From NCBI GenBank assembly GCA_027919835.1, contig JANVFP010000003.1, positions 1,178,001-1,242,000 of the forward strand: 64,000 bases of DNA, read 5' to 3'. This document shows, one piece after another, positions 44,111 through 56,079 of this stretch. The translations under genes were made by a program, and so were the position numbers. The notes under the pieces were generated by a model, which saw nothing but the letters and a program-made list of their open reading frames with translations, had not been told where the DNA came from and made no database searches. Source of the DNA: Lentinula raphanica. Taxonomy: Eukaryota > Basidiomycota > Agaricomycetes > Agaricales > Omphalotaceae. The first letter of the stretch is position 1. Each line of letters begins with the position of its first letter.

Positions 44111-47100
44111 CTAGATTATATGTTCAGCGTATGCATCTGCAATATCTAGAGTATCAATATGCTCTATCAACGCTAAATCTAAGTCATCGTTGTCCAAATC
44201 ATCAATTTCATCCAAGTCATCAGTGTTCCCTTCTTCGTATGACTGCTCGTGGACGTCTTCTGTCTCCTCATCATTCAGACCTTCAAGAGATGGTACAACC
44301 TCTGATGGAAGACCTGTGAATGTTTGCATCCATCGCGCCGACATTTGCTTAAGGAGTTTGCGGCGCCGACGGAGCTGGTATAACAGTGTTACATCTGCCG
44401 AAATTGGTCAGCAGATCAATGGTGCGGAAACGATTCATTATTCATGCCTTCTGTGTCGCTCATGGCAGTTTGAAGAACCACCCATTCCTCATTATACCAA
44501 CTACCCAATGCGGATAGTTCATGCTTGAGCCGCTGAAGCTCCTCATCTGCTCGGTCTCGTAGCAGAATGCCACGGATGCCTGTTCGAACTTCTTCATCAG
44601 ATAGCCAGAGTGGTGGATGTTCGTTATCATTGTCTTCTGTTAGCCCTGTATCATCCCAAACCGCATCATCAACATCAAGGGTGAACAACTCCTTCATCAC
44701 AAGTGGTCTCGGAGCCTGAGCATGTGCTGGTGCTCGTTGAGAGGCGATCATGTTGGACATCGACTTGCATAAGTTGTTATATTTGCGAACCAGTGCTTCA
44801 ATCCCACTATCGCGTCGTTTGACAGTACTTTCAGTGTGATTGTGTAGCTTGCGTTCAGAAGCTAAGTACATTCTCATGAGTTACCAGTTGATGAGAAACG
44901 ATGGGATCTTACTGTTTGTCTGTCGACGAAAAGAGCGCTCAACACGATCACGCTCAAACTTCCGTGCGCGTAATCTTTGACATATACGAGCCTTTAGCGC
45001 ACAGGCATTCATGCGATCCCTCACAAAACTGCTTGAAGCCAGTCTCCGATAGTCCTGCATCCCTTCGACTCCAAGTCGAGACTCGGAGGCCCGAAGTTGG
45101 TTCTGTAGTTTGACTAACTTCTCCTTTACTGACGCCAGCTCTGATTCTGCCTCTGCTATCTCATATGGTTCCGAGAGAGGATCCGCTATGATGGCCTCCA
45201 TACGTTTCAGTGTTTCAGCCGAAGTGTCGCGCGCTCTTCTTAGCTGTATAGTGCTTTCGATCGCTTTCTTTCCTGCGGTTTGAGATTGCCCTATAACCAA
45301 ATGCATGCATGTCATGAACAAATCCACGAGACATGATACAAGGGATACATACGTGGGAGAGGGCGTGTAGCAGAGGCCACCTGCAGCTGCCATTGACTGC
45401 GAAGAAATTCTGGATCACGCATCGAAGAGAGTACGTCCTTGTCTCCCTCATCGCGTCGGGCTTGAGCTTGTCGCCATTTCCTCACTAGGAACCCCGCAAT
45501 ACCCTCTAGATTGACTTGATTGATATGATGGATTTGCATATCCAACGTATAAAGCCGCGTATAATACTAGAAGTACTGTCAGTTATTCCTCTTGAAAATT
45601 TTGTACATCCGACGACTCACACCACAAACTCTGAGGTATGCAATAAGCGGGCTGATCAGATGCCAAAAGCGTTCACACCCCTCTCCGTCAGATAGTCCAA
45701 AACCTATGCATTTACGAGGATGGTAAATGCACTGACAAGCCCAGCCATGCCCGAATGCGTGGAAGACCGAAATTCCAAAGCCAATTCGGGGGAAATACTC
45801 ATTAAGGAAGCCCCACTTGACGCAACTACGCTCGAGCTGGCAAGCTATGTCGTATAGCAGGCCAACAGACCAGTCTGGAGGTAGGTGCTTGAATAACATA
45901 TCGACAAGGGCTAGTGCGTAATGTTGGCGTTCTCCCGGGGTGGTCATGTTCACTAACCACAGCACGTTGTCGTGCCGACACAAGAGTCCCATAACTGCCG
46001 TGGAGTCGAAAAACTGGGTACTCGCTTTCTGTCTGTCACCATCAGCAGCGGTAAAACTGTCGTTACAGGCATCTAGCACGGAGTTCGGAACTTTGAGATG
46101 AGGCTCCATTCTATCATCCTCCTGTTCCGGTCGAGCAGGTGCCTTATTCGTCCGTATTGAGTCCACCTTCGCTTCCCAATGGTCAACATGGTCTTGGGGA
46201 ATGAATGACGTCTTCGGATGCTCGTACAATGGATCCCGTACTTGCTTGTTATGTTTCTGCGTGAAGCACGCATCGAGGCAGACGATAGCACTAAAACTAT
46301 GTCATGCTTAGCATATTCTCAAGGTGGACATATGTCGAAGGACTTACCCTCCTTCGAATTTCATATCACTTCCAAAGCAGAGGGGACAACGACTCCGAAG
46401 GTACTCGGATGGACGAGTGAGTGTTTGTGGTATAGCACCTTCAGTGCGAATCCGCTTCGCAGGTGCTCCTGACTCATCCGATTCATCGTCGGATGAGTTT
46501 GGTGATCCAAACAACTCCTCGACGTCGAAGTCAGTAGCGGTCTCGTTTATTGAGGGTACGGGGGGTGAAATGGTGTCTGATGGATGGATATTTGCACGAG
46601 TTTTCTCGATCACCGACTGTACCGAACTTTGAGCGGCCTGTTGGAGAACGTTGTACCAACGCAGAGCATTGGAGAACTGCCGCCGAAGAGGATCCTAAGT
46701 GTAATCGTAAGAACATAGGCCAGAGCACGAGACCAAACTAACCCACCTTGCCGCTCATTTGATAACCTTGCGATCGGAGAAAATCTTCGATTGCAGCACA
46801 GAAAGCAGTGACGTTGGGCGAGATGCGGAGAAATAAGCGAGTTACAAAATCGAGTAGGCGGATGTCGAATGCTAGAGTAGGGAAGATCGGAGCACAACCG
46901 AACAATCCCAGCCGCATGAGTTGAGTCGCTGCAGTTCTACATTGACAGACGACCAGGGAAGTTCTGTGAACCTCTGAACAACAGGAGTCAGCCGAAATTG
47001 AGCAAATTTCGAAGGAAACTCACTGTTGAAGGATACTACATTAACCTCTAACCGTCTTTCACCTGAACCCATGCAAACACAAGTTTGAGACTCTAACGTC

Positions 47101-47555
47101 ACCTCTTGAGCAAGATTGGCTGAATTGCAAAGATATTTCATATACACTGGTACGAGTGAAGGTATAACCAGCGTCTGCCAATTGGTAACCTGTCGAAGTC
47201 GTTTGTTGCGATGTGTCGTAGATGTAGCCGCAGATGCTTCAACAATATTAGAAACGATTGGATCCGCAGGTTCTTGACTGCGTGTGTCCTTGGCCTTCGA
47301 CGCATTGGAATTATCTACGCCGAGATCAAAGAGTGGTCTTTCAAGGAAGCCCACTTGTCCACGAGGAACAGGTAGAAATCGTCTTTGGGCGTGTGTTCTG
47401 CCATGCGGGCCATATAGAACGACAGCCGCCGATCTTTTTGTGGGTGATTTCGAATGCGGCGAGCTTGGGAAAGCCACGTATCGAGAACGTGAAGGTGTCT
47501 GCGGTCGAGTAGGATTGCTCTCGAGTTGAGATTTTGGTATCCGCAATCGAGACAT
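44111..47555 (-). CDS. KDZ-family transposase with CxC-type zinc cluster
   Basis: This is the transposase of the KDZ superfamily, with an RNase-H-fold catalytic core. ATG at 47555 (MSRLRIPKSQL), about nine exons and about 1000 aa, ending TAG at 44111. Ordered features: a disordered basic head; a Cys cluster (CVCMGSGERRLEV ... VVCQC) and MRLGLFGCAPIFPTLAFDIR; NVTAFCAAIEDFLRSQGY; an acidic linker; RCPLCFG; IVCLDACFTQKH; then the catalytic region CRHDNVLWLVNMTTPGER, HYALALVDMLFKHLP, YDIACQLERS, FHAFGHGWACQCIYHPRKC and GFGLSDGEGCERFWHLISP. Coiled-coil and acidic regions fill the C-terminal third, with IEHIDTLDIADAYAEHII at the end. All core motifs are intact and no internal stop was found in the exons followed, so it may be active. 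Confidence 0.88.
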
Positions 47556-48374
47556 GGTGAAAGTGTAGAGGGAGGTCACTGAACTGCAAAGCGTAAGACT
47601 CTTCTTGTCATTGTTCCTTTGCTTGGTCTAGAAGAATAGACTATTGTTCGATACTGACAATCAAAATGAGTCGGCTAACGCACCTGTGAATACCGACAAC
47701 TTCCACGTAGCAGATCCAGCATCGTTCGATATCCAACGTGGTTGCTCCGACTCCGATAGTATTGATCACAGTTTCGTTTCTGTATACGCTAACTTGCAAC
47801 TCAATCATTCATAACTCACGTCGTAAGTCTGACAACGTACCGGAGATTCCGATAAGCTCATCGATACTCGAACGCGTCGACATTGAATGATCCCGAAAAG
47901 CTTGTAGAAACTTGAAACTCGTCTGAAGATGCCGGCAGCAAGAGGTCGTGCAGCAATAGGAGGAAGTTGAGCAGTGAGGGCGTTGTATAGAGGTAGTGAG
48001 AGAGTCCAAAAGGCTTCGAAAGGTTTGAAGGCTGTCGGGGACGAGCAGGACGACGAGCAAAGGACTTAGCGTGAAGCAAGGAGAAAATGTTTTCCCACGC
48101 GTTTCCCGCCAGGTTGAGCCACAGGTCCGGAAGAAAAACTTCGTTTTTGGAAATATTCTTTACATCCGGAAGAATATTTCCAAAAACGAAGTTTTTCTTC
48201 CGGACCTGTGGCTCAACCTGGCGGGAAACGCGTGGGAAAACAATTTCTCTTTCTTCTTACTCGTCGTCGTTACTTATGGCAGTGAGGTCGCTAGGCTTCT
48301 TTGGGCTCCGTCTTCGTGTTCAACCCCCGAGGTATGTCTCTCCGATGCTTCAAATGTCTTACTTACTGATATAA
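47556..48374. other. Divergent intergenic region inside the KDZ element
   Basis: The 819-bp space between the transposase and the NGN/KOW gene. It contains a perfect 73-bp-arm hairpin and no credible gene; frames at 47809-48079 and 48071-48394 lack protein character. Confidence 0.6.
48088..48242. repeat. Perfect inverted repeat: 73-bp arms, 9-nt loop
   Basis: Every base from 48088 to 48160 pairs with 48242 down to 48170, around the loop TACATCCGG. With one bulge the pairing extends to about 48081-48249. Any transcript would fold into a long hairpin; as DNA it could extrude a cruciform. Perfect identity of the arms suggests recent origin or active maintenance. Confidence 0.95.
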
Positions 48375-51300
48375 ATGTCAGATATACGCTATAACGACGA
48401 CGACGACGACGACGAAAGACGCTACGCGATTAGTGAGTTTTTCCAGAGTCCTTCATCTGAAAAGGATTGGGAACGATTTCGGAATCAGTTTTGGAGTAGT
48501 CAGGCTTCGCAGGACTCGCAAATGGCAGCAAACAGCGCTCTAGAGGCCCTTGCGGGTATGTCCTTTCGTTGTGCTTGATATGTTTCTTCTCATTATCAGG
48601 TTAGAATACGGCTCAGACGATGAAGAACTCGTATATCATCCTTCGAGCCCACAAGAATCTACGTTGACACGAATCGCCGCATTTCACGATGATCACGACG
48701 TACCAACTACATCCGATCCCAACCTCCTTGCAGGTATGCGATAGGTCTAACTATGTCCATCCATATTTCTCATCGCCCATCGTAGAAAACACTTCGAAAA
48801 ATGATGGCGAACCTATGTCACAACCCATCACAGTACCCACTCTTACTTCTCCTTTGATATCTGACCGGGACTGCTTGACGCGTGGAGGCTCACCGCTTAT
48901 GTTCTCGTCTCAACCTGTTCACAAATTGTCGAGGATCAAACAAGAGTACGCTCGGCGATTTTGGATATAGAGGCTATCGACGATGAAGAAGAAGAGATGG
49001 CGCGCGACAGTGATATCTCAGAAGGTAGGACTGCCTGCTTTGATTTTCAAATCTTCCTAAATTGTCGTGTCCAGATGATTTCATTGAATACTCCATGCCC
49101 GGCGACGCTTCTATCTCACAATCTTCTACGAGTACTTTTGTTCTGCCCCGAACTGAAACAGCTACGACTCGCTTCATCGACCATCTCGAAGAGACCTACG
49201 TTCACGGTAGTCAGACCCTGATCGAGGAGTCTGAGTCTCAGACGATCGAGGAAATCACACGCACCAATCATCAAGACCGAGATTGGGTAGAAACGGTTCT
49301 GCTTGAGGCTACTCATCTTCCCGATGATTGGGTACTCTTTCGTGCTGATTGCAAGGTAAGATGAGCTTGTGTCATCGACGTCCACCTGTACTCATGTATC
49401 AACTTAGTCGGGCTCCGAATACAACATCCTCTTCGATGTCATGGACTCGCCAATTCTTCAGCGCGAAGTGCGAAGTGCCTTCTATAATCCTTCTTTGGGT
49501 AGTCATATTTACTTCGAAGCTTCGATTCCTCATGATCGGCCCTCCGTTCTCATGAACTTCTTAACCGTGCACTCGGACATCTACGTCTCGTCTCTATTCT
49601 GCGTTCAGCCCATAGATCACAAAGCATGTCTGCGGATACTACCTCATAATGACCGTATATTCTCTCCTGGTACTTGGGTCAAAATACAATCACCAGGTCT
49701 CTATAACGGCGACACGGGATTGGTTCGGGGGCTTCGTCATATTCCAGGTCGATTGAACATCGCCGTAGCACTCGTTCCACGTATCGTTCGCGAATGGGAC
49801 GAACCAGATCCTCCCCGTCCCAAACTCGATATCTTGACCGAGGATCACCTCGATGAGAATGACATAGAAAGGCGGACCGCTAATGGAATCTCCTATTTCA
49901 AGTACAACAATCAATTCTTCGAGTCAGGTCTTATGATCGAATATTTCTCACCGGCTATGTTGTCTGTGGCGCCCGACATATCTTGGGACAATCGCCGACT
50001 CTTCATAGAGAGCAAACACCCGTTCGTGTTACAACGGCTTAGCAGTATGCCAACGCCTGAACTCTGGCACTTCGAAGAAGGGGAATCGGTTTCTATCGTA
50101 GGGGAGGAGCTTGACTTACACGGAGAGATTGCGAGAGGCATCATAATTGAGGTTTTCATCGGAGAGTGCGAGGTGGAAACCAATGTCGGCGAGACTGTCG
50201 TCGTGCATATGGATCATCTTGTCAAGAGATTCGTACCCGGCGATTATGTGAAGGTTATGAAGGGTACTCACACCGATACAAAAGGCCTGGTTGGTGAAAG
50301 AGATGGTCGTGTCCTTGGTTTGATTCCCGATTCCTCCCACTCTGTGGTATGTTATCTCAACAATCTATTCATTGTTCTTTTGCATCACCTTATCGTTCCT
50401 TTTCGCCAGAGCATCTGGGTCGATGTCAACAGTGTTACTGCAGCAGTTTCTGATTCTTCACTTCCCATGCCGACGAATAACTTTCCCTGGAAGGATCTCA
50501 AAGTTCGGCGAATCGATCACGATTTCTATGCGCAAATCGAGGGAGTGATTAAAAGGGCTTGGCCTGACGGTCATGGTTCCGCTCGTATCTTAATGTATAT
50601 CCCTTCGCACGATTGTTCCTTCGAACTAGATTACACCCAGGTCGCTGAGGTCGAGTGAGTGGCTCTCTTATGGTTCTCCCAAGTGACATTGAGCGTTTTG
50701 CAGGTCAGATAAAACCCTCGATCAACTTGCTCTGGACCTTGACGGGCAATCATTCTTCTTTGACCGTTTCAGGATCGATCGCTCTCTCCATCGGATGAAG
50801 ACAGCCCCTGAACCCTGGATTGGTGCTCGTGTACGTGTTGTTCAAGGCCATAACCATGGTCTGACTGGCACCGTCCGGGATGTGAACCGTTATCGTGTCG
50901 ACCTCAAAATGAATCCTCGGGCAAGTGGGATTATTCTGACGGTTGAACTTGATGTCGCTCGAGGCAACATTGTAAGCCCTCAAGTGAGACTTGATTATGA
51001 TTCTGTCCGTGAACTACAGTGAGCATCCCTGACATATCAGTCAATCTATCATTTACTTTTCGCTAGAACATGTCAACTGTTACACCAAGTTATCCCTCCC
51101 AGCTGGCGACAGTCTTTTTTCATGCCGAGTACGACGTATATTCCCACCAAAGACATTTCCCTGACAGACCCTGTTCCTGCTCGAGCTTACACTCCCGTAA
51201 TTGATTGCGATGCAGTCTCGAAGTTATACGAATTTGTTGGCGCCTGGCATCCCGGCCTAGATAGCGGTGGAATCCCAACACATGGTAAGTTTCCTACTCG

Positions 51301-51895
51301 TTCGGTCGTGAAAAGCCTCCTCACAAGCTGGATAGAGGTCGACAAGTTAGGCCCGAACTTCGTGGCACCTCCTACTCACTTCCTTTGTAACCGAAATCTT
51401 CTTGGCATATCTATCCGAGTAGACATTGTCGATGGTCCTTACGACACTCTCAAAACCAAAGCTGGTGAGAGATATGTCATTCCTACGCCTACGGCAAACG
51501 GAAACATACTCTTACGGGTTGATCAACCTAAGATTAAAGTTGGTGATGTCTTTTTGGACACCACAACAGTTATGAAACACCGCGTTCGGCCAAAACCCAG
51601 CACTGAGAAAAGGTTGATGGTTGTAATTGGAGGAGTACAAGAACACATTGGGAAACTCGTGCGGCGGATTCATCACTTTTTCAAGGGAAGCAAGACTGAT
51701 GCAAATAAATGGTTCAAACTTGTTGTAGTGGAATTCTCAGGTGAAGCGGAGAGAGTCACGGATCTGGAGCTTGAGCTTTCACCTAACGACGTAGAATTTG
51801 TACGAGAGAGTGACAAAGTGCGGAGAGCTTCAACCCTCCTGTTAGCAGAAAGGCGACAGTTCTTGAGCCATTCAGCTCCCGAGATACGTCCATAG
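48375..51895 (+). CDS. NGN/KOW-domain protein resembling Spt5/NusG, KDZ cargo
   Basis: ATG at 48375 with about nine exons and roughly 1000 aa. The head is acidic (SDIRYNDDDDDDERR), as in Spt5. An NGN-like domain reads DDWVLFRADCK|SGSEYNILFDV, then LGSHIYFEASIPHDRPSVLM and DIYVSSLFCVQPIDHKA. KOW-type motifs follow: FSPGTWVKIQSPGLYNGDTG with LVRGL, FVPGDYVKVMKGTHTDTKGL, GARVRVVQGHNHGLTGTVRD, and a late one, MVVIGGVQEHIGKLVRRIHH. Spt5 and NusG accompany RNA polymerase, so a transposon-borne relative might tune transcription of the element; that role is inferred. The C-terminal heptad-type repeat region of true Spt5 is not evident. Stop TAG at 51895. Confidence 0.72.
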
Positions 51896-52130
51896 GCATA
51901 TTATATGTTGTACTTTTGGAAAATTGAACAGTAATGAATTCAACCTCCTGGGCTCTCCCTTTGAGTATTACATCTAAGTCTCTAATGCTCGAAGACACTT
52001 CAGAACGCGTCCGAAATGACGTTAAACTAAACACAATGGAGGTGGTTCAGTCACGTTATCAAGAGGTGGATCCGTTGGTCTATGGTTGTGCACAACTTAA
52101 TCTTTAACACCTATCGTGGTCGTTGTAGCG

Positions 52131-55100
52131 ATGCCACCTCAAACTCGCGCCAGTCGTAAACTGCAATCACAAACCAACGGAATATCGCCGATGTTAACGT
52201 TGTCGACAGCGCAAGGCAGTAACCCTACAAGAGTATGTGTACTCCCTTGTTTTGCGGAATCATCCTCACTCACTCAGCATTCACAGAAGACCAAGCGGCA
52301 AAACACCAATGCGAGCAAGCGCAGCAAGCGACTGAAGACAGTATTGAATAATGAGGAAGAGGAGGATAACAACAACGAAAGTGAAGTACCTTCAATAGTA
52401 GGTGTTGTTGCTTTGCTCGAAGTTCTGTGCTCAAAAGCTTAATGCCGTATAGGGTTCTAAGCGCAAGCGCTCCACTGCCGATGAAGACGTTGAGAAAGAT
52501 GTTGAGGATCGTAATGAGAACATCAATAATACACCTGGAAGTTGGACGACAAGGCAGCAGTCCAAGAAAAAACGTTCAAATGCTTTGGTAAGTGTTGTGC
52601 TTGATAGAATGAACTTTCTTCATGAACTCTGTGTAGGAACTCGGTGAACAAGATCTCTCAGCGAGCCGTTCTCATCTGCTTGAAAGAGCCGCCACTCGTA
52701 ACCCATCAAAGTCGCCTGCTGTCGGCCTTCTATCATCTGCCTCAGCCGAAGACAATGTTAGTTCTGATCACGAACTAGCTTCTCGTGACGTGCCATCTCC
52801 TTATGCGCCATCTCCTGACGCGCCATCTCTCGATGCTCAATCTCCCGAACCCCCAGCTCCTGACCCGCATGCGGCGCCATACGAGTGGTTTCTGAGTGGC
52901 CAAGATCCTCTAGTTAGTACCCCGGACGATTGGGAGGAGGAGGACGACGGTCTCACAGCAGCTATCGTTGCACATCACCTTCAAAGAGTCGGCGAATTAC
53001 GTGACAGCTACCGAGAGAAAGCTTGGGCGTTGAAACCTCATCTCGCTCAATTAATCGATCAAAGATGTGATCTCGAGGCGGAGGCTTTGGCTTGTTCACC
53101 CTACCACCCTAGGGACGAATTGCCAGAGGAAGACAGACTTCCCCTGACCCCCGAAGAAATTGAAGAAGAAGAACTCAGAACCTTCAAGAGAGATCCCAAC
53201 GACCCTGATAATATAGACGCGATCTACGAACACCTCAAACAGCATGATATGATAGGTGTATACGGCATCTATTTTCGTTCAACTTACCTCTATCGCGAAG
53301 TGGTGACAGGTCTCCTACCCGAAGTATCAATGCATTTTCAGAAGCGATTCGGGCCAGCGCTTCCACTAGAAATACTCATGCTTCATGATATGCGGAAGCA
53401 GTTGCCGCTTGATCCTCGAAGTGTTGCAGACCACGAGAAGCACCTGTCGTCATTCAAGATGCATAATGAAATGGATAACATCGACAAGTCTGACTTCCCG
53501 GATCAGCCTCAGCCTGCTCCTGCTGGTCCTAGCCAGCCCCGTCCTTCGATTGCTGGTCCTCGCCAGCCTCAGCCTCAACCTCCTCGTCCTCCGCTTGCTG
53601 GTCCTCACCAACCTCAGCCTCCTCGTCCTCCGCTTGCTGGTCCTCACCAACCTCAGCCTCCTCGTCCTCCGCTTGCTGGTCCTAGCCAGCATCAGCCTCC
53701 TCGTCCTCCGCTTGCGGGTCCTAGTCAGCGTCAGCCTTCTCGTCCTCCGCTTGCGGGTCCTAGCCAGCCTCAGCCTCCTCTGCTTGCTGGAGACATTGTT
53801 CATACCCAAAACGATCCCAACTCTCTCTTTGATATCGATGATTCTGAAGTTGTTTTTGCTTCTTCTAAAGGCAAACCTAGTCACGATGACTCTTTGGCGC
53901 CACGCACACACGAAAGTGGAGGAGAACGTAACGTCGATATTAATCTTGCCAGTCGCCGTGGAGCCCAAAGACGGCGTAACACGAAGGGCAAAGAGAAGGC
54001 CAAGCGCGTTTCTGATGATGAACCTTCATCAGCAGAGGATGAAGGATCGTCAATCGAGGATGAAGAATCGTTGACTGGGAGCGAAGATTCACCGAGCGAT
54101 GAGGAAGTTCAAGGACGGCAGAAGAGAGGTCCGTTACCCAAAACGCTCAAGAAAAAACTTGATAGCCTGCGTGCCGACTATGACAATGTTATTCATGATC
54201 TTTCTCGTGAATACAAGGTCGACTCTCAGCGCCTTTTCTCGTATTTCCATCCCGAAACTCCTATGACACGCGACCTGAATCTCTGGAACATTTTCGAAAT
54301 GTGGTATGGCAAAAATGGTGAAACAAAGAAGCCTGAAACAAGTGCGTACATAGTCTACTGTTTATCTCAACGTATTCGAAGCATTTTTATAGTGCTTCTT
54401 GGCGAGTGGTCTACGTTTGTTAGCCAGGAGTTCGACAAGTATCTCAAAGCGAAACTCCCAGCGGACAAGTTGAAGGATCAAGACGCTCGGGAAGAAGCTC
54501 TTAAGGAGCAAATCGAGTGGTATAATGCAAACATGGACAATTTTGTTGAACGAAAAAAGCAGTCCGGAAGGATGGGAAAGACGCTCCTTAAGATCCTGCG
54601 GCCTATTATAGCAATGGTGCGTTCTTCCACAGTCTCTTGTCTTGTGTCATCGCTGAGTTGAGATTCAGTCCAGGAAAATTCAACGAGAAACCGGTTATGA
54701 GATTGGTGGCTATGCGGTCCATTCAGAACTTGAGAGCATAGCGTGGGTAGGGACAGACCTTCTTGAGACCGTAAAGGCAACACATGGTACTCAGATGATC
54801 GCCCAAGCAACACAAATAGCCTCTCTTGTGCAGTGAGTATCATCTAGATTCTTTGTTGTTTTCCTCATCATTTCATAGGGTTCAGAAGATGGTCGATAAC
54901 AACATCGATAAGCAGCTTGGGGAGCTAGCCAACCACTGTGTGCTCCCAAAGGGGGTGTCTACGCGGGACCGAGATCGTAAAGTTATTCCCAAAATTTTTG
55001 CTTATGATGCAGGTAGGTCCTTACTCTTGTGTCTCATGCACAAATTGATAGCGCTATGTATGTTGCAGAACGCATCCTAGGTGACGATGATTCAGTCAAT

Positions 55101-55758
55101 ATAGTACCATCAAAGCTTCAACCTACCATGTTCTTGACGTGGGCTTACCAGGCTAAATGTCGTATCATGAATTGGCCAGTCGGAGTCCCTTTTATCCACG
55201 GCAGTGGAAAATCTCACAAGAGAATCGAGGACACGGTTAAGAGTATTCACAGCTATGCCTCAGAAGACTTGGGAAAGATAGCTCATCCCCGCATTGCGCA
55301 AATCATGCGGGCTTCAAAGAATGAGGAAGAGCCTGACGATGCAGAGCCATATTTTGAAATGGTGCGCTGGAGTGAAGGTATGTTTTGGTTGAATTGTGCA
55401 ATGCTCGAAGTTGCTTTGCTCAGAAAGTTTTATGTATGCAGATGAACGGAAGCTTCCCTTAGATCGCATCGACAAAATCCCACTTGTATCTGATATTGAT
55501 GGCAATATCATTGTCGCAGTAGCACAGTCGGAGGCCTACCAGGAGGCTATCACACGCTTTAGGGCTCATGGCACAAATGGCGTGAGTGCTGATGCACAGA
55601 ACCCAGCAATGCCCAATCCCCGGCCTGCACAGAGAATGGCACCATTATATCAGGACGAGGACAATGAGGAAACAGATCCTCTTCGGGCTGAGCATCCTCC
55701 TCCTCTTCCGCCTAGGAACACTAGACCCCCATGGCCAGTTCCTGCTGTCCGACCCTAA
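52131..55758 (+). CDS. Large KDZ cargo protein of unknown function, nuclear-type
   Basis: No known domain was recognised. ATG at 52131 with about eight exons and about 1050 aa. The head has RASRKL and several bipartite NLS-like runs (KRQNTNASKRSKRLKT, GSKRKRS, KKKRS). Next comes a Pro-rich middle with a 13-residue tandem repeat, then an acidic/Ser region EDEGSSIEDEESLTGSEDSP. The C-terminal half is globular: LPKTLKKKLDSLRADYDNVI, YFHPETPMTRDLNLWNIFEM, GETKKPE, IGGYAVHSELESIAWVGTDL, PTMFLTWAYQAKCRIMNWPV and GVPFIHGSGKSHKRIED. GSGKS looks like a P-loop fragment but lacks the preceding GxxxxGK spacing. The tail is Pro-rich. Ending TAA at 55758. Confidence 0.65.
53500..53790 (+). repeat. Coding 39-bp tandem repeat (PPRPPLAGPHQPQ)
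   Basis: About six to seven copies, exact in the first ones (39-bp period from 53582), drifting to LAGPSQHQ and LAGPSQRQ. They form a Pro-rich spacer in the cargo protein. Confidence 0.85.
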
Positions 55759-56079
55759 TACTGACTTATGGTTACTAGTCATGTATGATTATCAAAAATG
55801 TATGCAGTATTATATGATATGAACAAGTGATCTGATTACCCAATGTAATGGAACGAAAAATTGAAGCCTTGAATGACTGAAACAAGTGTTTCAACCTATC
55901 CATGAGGGCTGAATGAAATTGACCCACTGACTTCATAGAGATGGTTAATGAGGTGAGGAAAATGAAATGGAATACAGTAAGGATATTCCAGTTTAGAAAT
56001 AGAATACACTGGAATAATGTTCATTACATACCATATATGATGAGATTAGCTCTACACAATATATGGATTGATTCTCAAC
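55759..56079. other. AT-rich spacer before the right KDZ end
   Basis: 3' flank of the cargo gene with no coding frame. The TGGGANTCCCA-type repeats begin just after. Confidence 0.5.

Noticed and set aside
53450..53968. Minus-strand frame rich in RTRR and LARTSKRRT
   Set aside because: Shadow of the Pro-rich coding repeat of the plus-strand cargo gene.
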